From Branchiostoma floridae (Eukaryota; Chordata; Leptocardii; Amphioxiformes; Branchiostomatidae), in NCBI RefSeq assembly GCF_000003815.2, contig NC_049987.1, positions 2,104,761-2,168,760 of the forward strand: 64,000 bases of DNA, read 5' to 3'. Of this stretch, positions 11,816 through 23,200 are shown one piece after another (position 1 is the stretch's first letter; each line of letters opens with the position of its first letter). Position numbers and translations under genes: made by a program. The notes beneath the pieces are model-generated. The model worked only from the letters and a program-made list of their open reading frames with translations, was not told where the DNA came from and ran no database searches.

Positions 11816-13445
11816 CTTAAATGTATAGTTCCTGGCAGGCCTCAGTCCTCCTATGCTTGCTTTATACCCTGTGGGTGTTGGGACCACATTGTCCCTAATC
11901 TCCTGTACACCAGAGCCATCTGCTGGATCTGTCTGGTACTGCACCCTGTACATGATCCCTTCCAGAGGGCCGTTCAGTACGAGTGGCTTGGACCAGAACA
12001 CATCGACCCAGTCGGGAAGCATGGGTGTGGTGGAGACGTTTACAGCGGGAGAGGGGACACCGATGGCCGTCTGTAGAGTTGTAGACGGGCCGAGAACAGG
12101 TTCCTTCCTGGTGTAGAAGTTGTGAGCGGAAATTTGGACAAGGTAGTGGGAGTACGGCCGTAATCCGGTGACGCTTGTCAGCAAACTCTGGGTGGTCTGG
12201 AGTGGAAGAAGTGAAGAGTTATTCAAAACCTGAATTTATTAGTTCTCGGATTTACAAAAAGCACCACTAAGTTAGGACAGGAATATTATACTGACTGGTA
12301 CACACACTTTAGCAAGGGAATACGAGGGGCGTGCAATAAGTAATGGTCCTGACCCACTTCCAGTTGTCTGATCAAAATGAAATTTTGTATGTGTAATAAT
12401 TCATATCTCTATGGGTTATGTTGCAAAAGACAGCTCTGAACTAATTGTGGTTTCTGATTTACTGGTGTTTGAACTTAGTCAGGTGCGAAATGGACCAGGT
12501 GTGAAATGGAACCAGTTGAGTGTCGCGCAGTGATCCGGTTTTTGTATTTGAAAGGACGCACACCAAAGAAGACTTTTGATGAAATAAATGAAACTTATGG
12601 TGATGATGCCCCATCATATGACCTTGTAAAACGCTGGCATCCTGAATTCAAACGTGGCTGGACGTCTGTGGAAACAGCTCCCAGACCTGGTCGTCCCTCT
12701 TGTGCCATTGATGAGGCATCAGTTGGAGGACCAACCTGGGGTGTCCTACAAAATCAGTGTCCAGAGCTGCATCAAACGATGGGAGAAATGCATAACTCTG
12801 GGTGATTCCTATGAAGAGAAAGACTAATAACTGTGCCAAGTTTCATTAATCTCCTGCTATGGGAAATGGGTCAGGACCATTACTAATTGCACGCCCCTCG
12901 TATGGTCAAGTTGCTACATGTTGTTTTCCTCCAAATTTCTTAATCTTGTCCACTTGCTGGATTTTTGCTAAGAAATGCCCAAGCGTTCATGTACTTTTTT
13001 TACCTGTAAATCTACCCCAACACTTTGGGCAATATTCAGGACTTGCCAACTTTGTCTGATCTCAAAAAATCATACAATGATCGAGGCAACATCAGATGCG
13101 CTACTGCCAAAATGTCATTTATAGCTTACAGGCTCTAAATGCTGTGTGACAGGGGGAATTTACCTTTTGGTGAAGACACTTGACTGTGGTTGAACTTGAC
13201 TTGTAACCAACAAAGTCAGTCACTCACCTTGTTTGCACAGACGAGTCCATTCCCACAGTCCTTTGCAGTCTCGCTTTCATTCAGAAGGACGTAATGTACT
13301 GTGTAGGTCACGGTTGCCAAGCTGATCCCACTGCATGCTGGGAGTTGTTCGGCAGGCGTCAGGGAAAGGGGTAAGATGGAGGGGAGGGCTGAACTATTCA
13401 GTTGGGCTGTTCTATTGTAGTCCACAGGGGTGAGGCAGGATGGAT
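11816..13445 (-). CDS. Fibronectin type III repeat protein, two internal exons (partial)
   Basis: Exon 13445-13228 (218 nt) splices in phase 0 to exon 12196-11816 (381 nt, 127 codons, open throughout). The join completes one FnIII domain (…YTVHYVLLNES… then TSVTGLRPYSHYLVQISAHN) and the second exon holds most of another (GVPSPAVNVSTTP, VDVFWSKPLVLNGPLEG, YRVQYQTD, IGGLRPARNYTFK). FnIII domains form adhesive or receptor ectodomains. The spacing and the 'GPSTTLQTA-GVPSP' linker recall ROS1/Sevenless-type receptors or usherin, but I cannot choose. Both ends are lost: gaps flank this contig at 11496 and 13553. A mariner remnant sits in the intron. Confidence 0.7.
12323..12900 (+). mobile_element. 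Internally deleted mariner-type transposon
   Basis: Inverted ends (cgaggggcgtgcaataagta... and its complement ...attgcacgcccctcg) are flanked by TA at 12321-12322 and 12901-12902. From about 12506 a frame encodes the N-terminal HTH region of a mariner transposase (ECRAVIRFLYLKGRTPKKT, LVKRWHPEFKRG, APRPGRPS). Near 12745 it jumps, in another frame, to the family C-terminus (CIKRWEKCITLGDSYEE, stop at about 12825). The catalytic DD34D core is deleted, so it is a non-autonomous derivative. It sits in the intron between the two FnIII exons. Confidence 0.85.
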
Positions 13446-13552
13446 CTGAAAAAAGAGAGGGAACGTTATAGCGAGGTACAAGACATGTATTTAGAACTGT
13501 GAAAGAGTGTTAACTGGTCGTTTACTTTGTTAACTGTCTAGAGATTTTTTTG

Positions 13553-13652
13553 NNNNNNNNNNNNNNNNNNNNNNNNNNNNNNNNNNNNNNNNNNNNNNNN
13601 NNNNNNNNNNNNNNNNNNNNNNNNNNNNNNNNNNNNNNNNNNNNNNNNNNNN
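13553..13652. other. 100-N assembly gap
   Basis: It separates the FnIII contig from the PEBP locus. Upstream exons of the truncated PEBP copy would be expected here or beyond. Confidence 0.9.
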
Positions 13653-14153
13653 TCTATGTAAATATTCCGTTTCAAGGTTTTCCAACTCTCGCAGTATCCC
13701 GCAGTCGAAATCTCGCGAGGCTTCAGCTAATGTTCAAATGTGAAAATATGAACGATCACACAAGATATGCCATTCATGAAAATACATTTGATATCATTTG
13801 TATTGTTGATTTTGAGGAATTTCATACAGTTTCTGTCTGCCAGGTAAAAACTTTTCAATAATGCATGGAATGTTTGAAGGATAATTGTGTATGCTGTTAG
13901 TTGTTTCATGCCGCCCCTTGTGTTATGCTGATGTTGTGTTGGTATGTACAGGAATATCTAATATATATTTTGCATCAATATGAAAGTTTAAAAGACGTGG
14001 CAGACATGTTTGGTTGAGTTTTGGTATTGGTTAATGTTTTGTTTTGCTTTATCTGTTTTGAAGATGTGTTCGTATCGAGTTGTTGCTCTTTATATACGTA
14101 AAGCGCGTTTGCATCATTTATATCTTTTTTTTTATTAACCATTATATGTTCAG
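13653..14153. other. Non-coding stretch before truncated PEBP copy
   Basis: No exon matching PEBP exons 1-4 is found. The sequence just before 14154 (…attatatgttcag) matches the intron end before exon 5 of the intact gene (…cttatgttcag at 22339), so the duplication reaches at least a little into this intron. Confidence 0.5.
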
Positions 14154-15746
14154 AATGCAGACCCGAGTACAGGAGCTGAGTCCTTGACCCGTACCGAGGA
14201 CCCATGCCCCCGCCCTGTTCGGGAGACCACACCTACCACTACCTCCTGCTCAGACAGACCGCCGCCTTGTCTCTGACCGCCGATGACCTCCCGCAGTACA
14301 CCCCGGATTGCAGCCTTGCTAACCTCGTCGGCCAGTAGGGCATTTTATTATTGACATTTTGAGAGCAAACAAAAGATAAACAAATTCCATGGTAATGTTT
14401 TTAAAGGGGGAGGCGATTTTTCTGTGTCATAAACAGTATAAAATGTTATACTTAAAGTCACTATCGATCAATTACAGAAATGTTAGATTGTACCCAACCT
14501 CCTGGTACCCATGTAGCCATCAAATCGTTATCCCCAAAAAATTATTTTACTTGGAACCTATGGCACAGTGCAGAGGTGTTCTTAATATCAAATTGGGCTT
14601 CTAAAACATCAATTGATTTTTTTTTTCAATTAACGTTGTCGAAATACCAGTCAGTATCGAGGATACCTCGCTTTTATGCTGTTCTATCCATGCTTGCAAG
14701 GTAAAAGAGGTTTGGCGGGTGTACATCAGCCATCCTTAGTTTAACCCAGTATATCGCAGTTCTAATTTTTCAAATCATGTTTTAACGTTGGTGGATGATT
14801 CATTTGCTTTAACACCTACAAATGAGGTAGGCGCACATACATACATACATATTCATACTCTTAGCGAGTCGAAGCGTTGACAAAGTAGACGAACGCCCAT
14901 CGCTTACTGTAAAACAAGAATAGTTAAATATCATATTCTGATTTGGTTCTATAACCGTTGACTTGTAGTGGTAAATGTTATTCAACTTTTTTTTTCCTCT
15001 TGCTTTTAGGTGTCTTTTTGAAGTGGCAAACTTCATTTCTTCCAACCAACTGACCCCAGTCGGTTACGTCACCATGGTAGCAGCTACAGATGGATATGTC
15101 CGTTACAGCTACGTTAACGACAGAGGTGGGTTCTTTTTCACGCCAGCTGCCTTGATCCAAGCACTATGCTTGATGTGCCCACATTGTGCCTGTTGCATGT
15201 ACGGGAACACATGACTATCGTTATATTTTAATAGCAAATAGAACAAATTTTAAAATTTTAGTAAGACGGTATTTGTAGGAGGTCTAGTAGAATCTGGGTT
15301 TTGCGATTCTAGTATATATATGTCCCAGTACTAATGCGAGGGAAACAAATGTTATCTGAGACCGAAAATTGTTCTTGTCATATATCATCAATTGCATGTC
15401 TCCTTTATTACTCATGAAACTGTTATAATAAAGAAAAGAAGATATTGAAAACTCCTAAGGGGTAAAGATGTTACTCATGATCCTGTGTTTACACATTCAA
15501 TGTCTTGCAAGGAGGCGGTGAGACTGCGACTGGCTAGGCACAGGCAAGTATTGTTTAGATGATTAGTTTCATCTTGTTGTGGGTTTTTTTCTAGGGATGA
15601 GCGAGGCAGATTCTTGCCGGGGACTTGATGGGTACGATCCGTGCCCAACTGCGCCCCCTGGCAGCAGTAGTGAGAAAGTCATGGTGTCGCTGACTACTGT
15701 CATGGCGTCCGCCTGGTGTCTGATGCTTAGCTTTATCGTAAACTAG
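14154..15746 (+). pseudogene. Truncated tandem copy of PEBP-like gene (exons 5-7 only)
   Basis: Exons 14154-14334, 15010-15125 and 15595-15746 align with exons 5-7 of the intact gene at 22340-25218, with the same splice sites. The last two exons keep exactly the same lengths (116 and 152 nt) and remain open, including the C-terminal hydrophobic tail and stop at 15744. The first is 181 nt instead of 179: two extra bases near 14180 shift the frame, and all three entry phases meet stops before the PEBP core motif. Exons 1-4 are missing, with a gap 500 bp upstream. It is either a pseudogene or a real gene damaged by assembly; the good state of its last exons keeps the second option open. Confidence 0.75.
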
Positions 15747-18457
15747 AACAAAGGGCAATTATCGTTGATATGCCAAAAGAAACATTAACGTAGCAGATTT
15801 TTTATTACCTCGATAATAAATGATAAATTATTTTCGTTCTATATGTCTCTTAGTCCGAGTGTGTTTTTATACTTGCCTAGATATTGTATATTGACATGAT
15901 GTAAGGCGATAGGGGCTTGGACTAACTTGAAAGTTTGCCCTACTGTGCGGATCGCAATGAATAAGGCCAGCAAACGTTTGTCGAGTTTTCGGCTTTGAGT
16001 TCGTCTAATTTCTAGGAAATGCTCGGTACATTACAAACTATGCGCAGTGGTGCATTTACATATATAATGTGAAGCAGAAATATTGATCAAATTTCATAAG
16101 TCGATGATGGAATAAATAAGGAAACGCAAATAAGTCAGGTTGATTGAGTGTGAGATCAGCTTTAACTTGGCATGTAGATATTGAACGAGATGTACCATTT
16201 GCAAGAAGGTGAAATGAAGATTTGATTTGATCTTGTTTGGTCTTTATTCATTAGGATTTGACTTGTGTTGTGGCTGTGTACATCAAAGTTGATCTCAAAA
16301 TAGTTATAGTAAATAACAGGAAGACTGGAACACCGATGTATTACCTTATACACTTAGTCTAATATGTTACTTTGTTGTCTATGATGCCATATATTGTCAG
16401 TACCTTAAACTTTTGGTGTCGGTGGTCAATGCAAAAGGAAATTTTGATCATAATCCAACGTATCGTTTTTGAAGTGTAAAAAAGCGGTTACCGTGATGTA
16501 GAGTAAGTATTTGTCTATACTATATAACAATAACTTAAATATGGGTAAGCAAAGCTGAACTAAAGAGGAATATGTGTTTTTGTGAAATTGAGTTGGTACT
16601 TTTAGTAAAATCCCAACACTTTCATAAATCTTTAAAGAAATGAGATCAATGTGTGTGTGTTTCTTCACGCCATTCTTTATTAATCAAAATACCGAGAAAG
16701 TGCGTGTGCGTAACGTGAGAAATAAATCGTTGTTTCTGAGTATTTTGACACCTTCCTTTCGTATTTTTAGTTTATTTTTGATGGTAAAAATTAGGTTTGT
16801 TTCATTGACATTGAAAGACAATTTGTTCTTTCTAAACCAGGTGTTTAACTTTCTCTAAGTCTTTATTCATGAAAGAAGTAAAATATTTCAGTCTATTTTC
16901 CAAACAGATATATTGTTTTTATCTCATTTTACTGTTTTTTTCTTTACTTTTTTCACTTCTAAGGTGTAATTTCTGTCCCTTAGTATATGCTTTAACAGAT
17001 TGTAAGCAATAGTATAATCTGAGTGCGTGGTTTACAAAGTTTGGGTTGCATTTACTGTGATTCATGCTGTGACTTTTTTCTAAATCTTTTTATAAATTAA
17101 TTTAATCTATTGTTTTTTTTTCTTTTCCATCTACATTAATAAATAGCAATTTTGAAAAAAAAGTGGCATTGGTGTAGACTTAACGTTTATTCGCGAAGAG
17201 TTACTAGTACTTGTTACGTTTCCCCTGATCATGGTTGCCCCATGGCGGTTTCTTGGCAAACTGCACCACGATTTCTTCACTCCAAAGAAAGTGGGGGTAC
17301 AAAGTACACAAGAGTGCAAAGTTCAACGTCCTCGGTTATTTGATTAGCTGCAGGGCCCGTGTGGTGTCAGGAGTCGACTGGTGATACGAGCTGAACCCTT
17401 GTTGTCAAACAGGTTTTGTATACATTACATTTGAGTCTACGATCAAAAGGCTGATAAGAGCTGCATCATTGGTCACGTGAGATAATTTACGAAAGCCAAG
17501 GTACACCCAGCGGTCAGTCACTGCCCAGGACAGAGGTGAGTGCAGACATGTAGGCAGTTCTCATTGTATAATGTAGATATAGATGCTCTGTTGTTGTGCA
17601 AAGCATTTCCCACACGGTTTCTGTAACGCACGAATCACAGTAATATGCAAGTCCGACTAGTTAAACCACACGGACCAATCTATACTGTAGCTTCAAATCG
17701 GTTACGTAATAGTTACCTGTACGTAGACTAGACGTCTGACCCCCAAGATCCAAACCTATATGGTTCTGTTTTCGCGCTGATCTATATACCGCGAAATCAT
17801 GACTCCGCGAATATTAGTTTTGTCGTACCTACTCTCGAGCAAGCGTTCAGGTCTAACAGATATACCTGTGCATGACTTCTTTTTCACTGATAATGATCTG
17901 TTAACATGTTAAAGAAACAGTCATGCCATGAATACATTCCATTTTTACTTTTCCCGAGATAGTGAGAAAGCTATGTTTTCGGGCCTGTGTGTGCTTGAAC
18001 AGAAAAACGTATATATTGAATACAACACGGTGTATTCCGTATCACCCGAGGTACAAGCCCGACCGCGGGTCGGATCGCCCGAAGGCCGGCTACTGAATGC
18101 TTTTTGATGTGCGCGAGATTAGTGGCTACTTTATCGTACAATATGTAAAGTAGTATGCATTTTTTAGTTCTTAAAATTAATATCCATCGGAAAATAACAC
18201 TCTCTTCTGGAGTTTAGGACTCCCTTAAACGACTTATATATCATCATGGTCATCATATTGTAGAGCATGATCTAGACATGACACAAAAAGAAAGTAATTT
18301 GACGCTATTATGATGTGATATTAAGTATTTATTACATCATCATTTTGATTGTATTGGCTGGAACAATGCAAAAAGGATATATAACCTCAAGGTATGATAC
18401 TAAAATGTACTAAAACGTAACAGCAAGTTCAGATAACACAAGATAATGTTATACGAC
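15747..18457. other. Intergenic region between the two PEBP copies
   Basis: AT-rich sequence with no domain-bearing frame. Near 17535 there is a good splice donor (cccaggacagag/gtgagtgca) on the plus strand, which could close a 5'-untranslated exon of the intact PEBP gene, whose first coding exon is preceded by an acceptor at 19471-19472 (attccacag). This is only a guess. A poly-T/AT-rich part spans 16.6-17.2 kb. Confidence 0.35.
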
Positions 18458-18557
18458 NNNNNNNNNNNNNNNNNNNNNNNNNNNNNNNNNNNNNNNNNNN
18501 NNNNNNNNNNNNNNNNNNNNNNNNNNNNNNNNNNNNNNNNNNNNNNNNNNNNNNNNN
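18458..18557. other. 100-N assembly gap
   Basis: Exactly 100 N between unrelated intergenic flanks. Confidence 0.9.
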
Positions 18558-18792
18558 CGAGCGGTATGCATGGCGCAAGTGTTTACTATTGTCATATGAC
18601 ATACCATTGCCATACGTGCGTCTTACGACCGGTGCACAAATATTCATGCCATGTAGAAGAAGACACGCACAGGCATATCTGTAGGATCTGAACGCTTACT
18701 TGGCTAAAGTTAAAACAGCCATGCTTATTTGGTATTAAGAATTTGGAAAAAAAGATGAACTTACCCTTTAATACAATTGTTACTTCATAATA

Positions 18793-19343
18793 ATGCCCGT
18801 AGCCAGGATTTTGGTTGGGGGACCATCGAGCGCCGCAGGCGCGAGACTCACGCCGAAGGCGTGAGCTGTCTAGGGGGGTCCGGGGCCCGGGGGCATGCTT
18901 CCCCGGAAAAATTGGAATCTTGACCCTCTGAAACGCTATTTCCTGCATTTTGACTGGCAAACTTTGCTGGAAGACCAAGCCAAGTTTAACGGAATTTGTT
19001 TTAAAGATACACAAGGCTTTCGACGTAAGTCTTCAAGGGTGACTCCCCCAACATATTTTCACCGTGTCCGACAGCGAAGATGCGAGGCGTCGCAATGGAA
19101 GTCCGGGAAATTTTGAAACCTGGACCCACTGAAACGCTATTTCCTGCAATTTCTGGGGCAAATTTTTCTGATAGACTCCCTTAGATTGAATGAAATTTCC
19201 ATCAGTGAAAAATGCCAGTCAGTCCGCCTTTGAAAAAAAAATCTTGGACTGTAAAAAGCGGACCTTTGAGCGTGAAAAAGTGGACCTTTTGGCGTGTGTG
19301 TGGGGTTCTTCCGCACCCCCCGAACCCCCCTGGCTACGGGCAT
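18793..19343. mobile_element. MITE with 'atgcccgtagccagg' inverted ends
   Basis: The left end atgcccgtagccaggatttt and right end cccctggctacgggcat are inverted copies. The flanks (…ataa / gataat) suggest a short target duplication. Inside, an ~190-bp segment is repeated: 'gaaacgctatttcctgca' occurs at about 18929 and 19131. Open frames across it on either strand look incidental. It lies ~150 bp upstream of the PEBP first coding exon. Confidence 0.65.
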
Positions 19344-19491
19344 GATAATTAATTTCATAAACGTAAACCAGAGTTCGGCGAAATCATACCCCCGCGTCTG
19401 GACATTGTCGTCTGTGCCCGTACATGTGTATCCACCCAGCAAGACGTAACTTCAACTCTCATCATTCCACAGTTGCAGTCCGTAATCGGAA

Positions 19492-20200
19492 ATGATGTCA
19501 ACTTTTGCCACCATCACAACACTGTTTGTGCTGTCGAATGGTACGTAATGTCCTCATAGCTAGAAATGTATTTTACGTACTATAACGATAACATTAGTAA
19601 CTTCTAAACATGGATGTCAATTGTAAAAACAATAAGTAAACATTTGGTATTACAAATGATTAATTCAGTCAGTTTATTTGTGAGAATTTTGTTTTGAATA
19701 CGAAACTATCAGCTATTTATAGATTTTAAGTCTAATCTACTAATCTACACAGTTTTTATTAAAGGATGGCCTTAGTTGTCCTTTGTGTGATTGAATCTTG
19801 GTTAGTTTTGAAGCTTTGCTTTATGTGTGTTAGTACAGAAGGCACTGACAACTGGATTTGGTGGTACCTCCTCTATTGCTTTAATTAAGAAAATTCGTTC
19901 TCCCCTTAGCTCAGTCATGGGTGCCCTCTGGCGATCTTCCCGTGGACTTCACTGTGACGTTCTCAGCCCCAGAAATGGTTTATGACGTGTGTAATCGTGA
20001 TTTTAGCCAAAGGTAAGGCTTTTATTATCAATCCTATTGTTTTACCTTTCTGTTACTCTTTATTACATGTTTTATCTTTATCTGTAGCTAGTACAATCAC
20101 TCTGAGGCATATCAAATCAACGTGGTATAACCAAAGCAGCTGCTGCCACGCCGTGCATATGCATGTGTGTGCGCATATCACACACACTCACACATACACA

Positions 20201-20242
<42 letters not shown>

Positions 20243-23200
20243 AACACCACACACACAGCGCAACAGCATCCGCCAGATATTTCACTAAACAACGTCACTC
20301 ATAATCTTTGTGCATTTAGCTAACTGTACTATTCTACATTGTACTATTCTACATTGGTAGCTAGCCGCATTGGTTAGCAGTGACACCTCTAGGTGCAATT
20401 TGACAAAGTTCCAGTTAGTATTCTCGGAAGAAGTGTAATTTACGGTCTTCTGTCATTGTATCTCTTTCTTTTAATACAAAAATAGTTTTAGCACCAATAT
20501 CAGAAAATGTCTATTAATTCTTTTCTTTCCTTGTCACTAGTGCCCGGAACATTACTGTCGCCACCACGGGAGTCCCGGTAACTCCAGGTGAGACAGCGAT
20601 GAATCCGACCGCCATGACGATTAAAGGTGCATCGTCAGGTAAGTTTAAATGCTTTAAATATAAAGGGTGCAACAACATTTACAATGACGAGTACATTCGC
20701 ATTTTCTCGTTAAAAAAACGTCTCGGCCGCCATGTTGTTGTCCCTAACAACTGTCTCGGCCACCAAGACAGCCTAGCTGTTCTTTCTTTCTGTCTCTCTC
20801 GATAGCTTTTCTCTCTCTCTCTCTCTCGATAGCCCTTTCTTTTGTTTTGTCTTTGTCCCTTCTTTTTCTGGTGATAATTATGCCTTCTCTAGCGAGGCGA
20901 CGTTAACTTTACAAGATTTTAAGTGTATTATAGATAAATCTTGTAATTCATTTTATCCACTTCTCCCCCTCCAGGTGACATGTTCACCATCTTAATGGTA
21001 GACCCAGACACCCCCTATGATTATGTCAGCACGGATGAAAAGCCACTGCTCCACATGCTCATCACAAACATAACGGTACAGACTTACCTCTTTTTGTCTA
21101 TGTTAATTTTCAAGAGTGACAGCACTCGCTTTATCTCGCGCAGTCAAAGTCTCGCGAGAAACACGGAAACGAGGCTATAGCTGATTTTCAAGTGTAACAA
21201 ATGTAAGCGATCAAACTAGATTATGTACTGTATAAAAATGAATGCATTTTTATTTGTATTATGATTTTAGTGGAGTTTTCAGACAGTTTTTGTCTTCAAA
21301 ACAAATTTGAATAAGTTACTAGTAGTACATTCTTTATAGTAGTAGTAGTAGTAGTAGTACATGTCATATTTGGAAGTAATTTTTGCATAGATTTTCGTGT
21401 GACCTATAGACAAATAGGCAGTTTTGTTAAAATTTAATTGTTTATTGTGGACATCTTTGAGCTAACCAAGACAGCGACAGTTCCTTGCTGTTGTTGTTGT
21501 TAACGTTGCGTCATGTGCATTTTGGTCGTTTAATGACTTTTGCCTTGCCGCGCAGCGGCAAGGTCTTCCGCTGGATTTCTTCCATGGTTCAATGGATGGA
21601 CCTTTTAACCCAGCCCTTCCAAAGCCCCTTCCAAAGGCCCTTCTTTCCTTGCCAAGTTTCATGGCTTAGTTAGACAATGGTACATTCCAGGCGAGAATTA
21701 AAACTCTCTTCTAGACGCATGTTACTGTATGTGGTCCAGCGTAATAAATCTACGCTTTAACTCACCATGTTTATATAAAGATATACTAGTATCACAAATT
21801 GCATCAGAAGGAACTTATTTTGTAATAAAAAATAATGATCATTCATTGTGGGTCAAAAAGTTTTACAAAACCTGTTTAATGTGCCAATAATTCATCTGAC
21901 ATAAATGAGATGAGGTAAATTTCCAATATCCCCTAGTACACTCGGGAATTTTTGCTGCATTTCCTACTGAAGTTGCTGGGTGTCGCTCTTAGCAGTTCAG
22001 TTCAGTTCATCCTCGTAAGAGGTGCACATAGCAACAATATCAACTAGGGGACTAGTAGCCAGGTAAGTACATTTAATCCTTGTAAAGACATTTGTGACTA
22101 TGAATGTCCTTGATAGAGCTTGTATTGTGTGACAAGAAGATTTGGGACTGGATTGGCACCTGGAGAAGTCACCAAAGCTTTCCGTATGTAGGAACTTAGG
22201 TGGGAGGGGGGCGACATGTCGAACTCGGGATTTTTAAAGCGTAGAATCTAGTCTAACTTACCAAAATAACATAAAATACGCGGCAAGGCACAGCTTTTTT
22301 TTAAAAGCATTTCTTGTCTTTTATTGTTCTTATGTTCAGAATGCAGACGCGAGTACAGGAGCGGTCATTGACCCGTACCGAGGACCCATGCCCCCGCCCT
22401 GCTCGGGTGACCACACCTACCACTACCTCCTGCTCAGACAGACCGCCGACTTGTCTCTGACCGCCGATGACCTCCCACGGTATACCCCGGAGTGCAACTT
22501 TACTCGCCTCGCTAACCGGTAGGTCGTTATGTTATTGACATTTGAAAGCAAACAGAAAATAAACAAAGAAATGCCATGATAATTTCCATTGTAAAGGAGT
22601 AAGCGATACTTCTGAGTCATAAGTTACAATGGATTAATTTACAGCACTTTATTTATTTATTTATTGAGATTCTCCATATACATAGACCGTCTACACAATC
22701 TTGACTTGTAGTCGAGGTGTTCAGCGGAGGGCCCGAGGATGTATTTCGTTGCCCTCCGCTGAACACCCTCGATCAGGGCTGTGAGGTTACGTGATATGTG
22801 GGGCTCCATACTGACGAACAGTATTCCAGGACATTTTTAACAAGAGACAAATACAATGTTTTACAGATTATATGTTTTACGGAGAAATATTAAGCCCATT
22901 TCCACATCACACCGTACCCTTGATACTCTTTTCATTCAGAAACCACGGCACAATGCCAAGGTGTTCTTAGTTACTCTCCTAGCAGAGGTTGAATCGCGCA
23001 GATATAGTAGTANNNNNNNNNNNNNNNNNNNNNNNNNNNNNNNNNNNNNNNNNNNNNNNNNNNNNNNNNNNNNNNNNNNNNNNNNNNNNNNNNNNNNNNN
23101 NNNNNNNNNNNNTATATCTGCGCGATTCAACCTCTGCTTGGAGAGTAGTTCTTAGTATCGGATGGGTTTTGTGAAACATCAATTGATATAAAAGTTGGCT

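Noticed and set aside
18592-19014. 140-codon minus-strand frame
   Set aside because: It crosses the edge of the gcccgtagccagg MITE and has no domain.
20169-20262. His/Thr-rich peptide (THTHTYTHT…)
   Set aside because: Translation of a (CA)n microsatellite in an intron.
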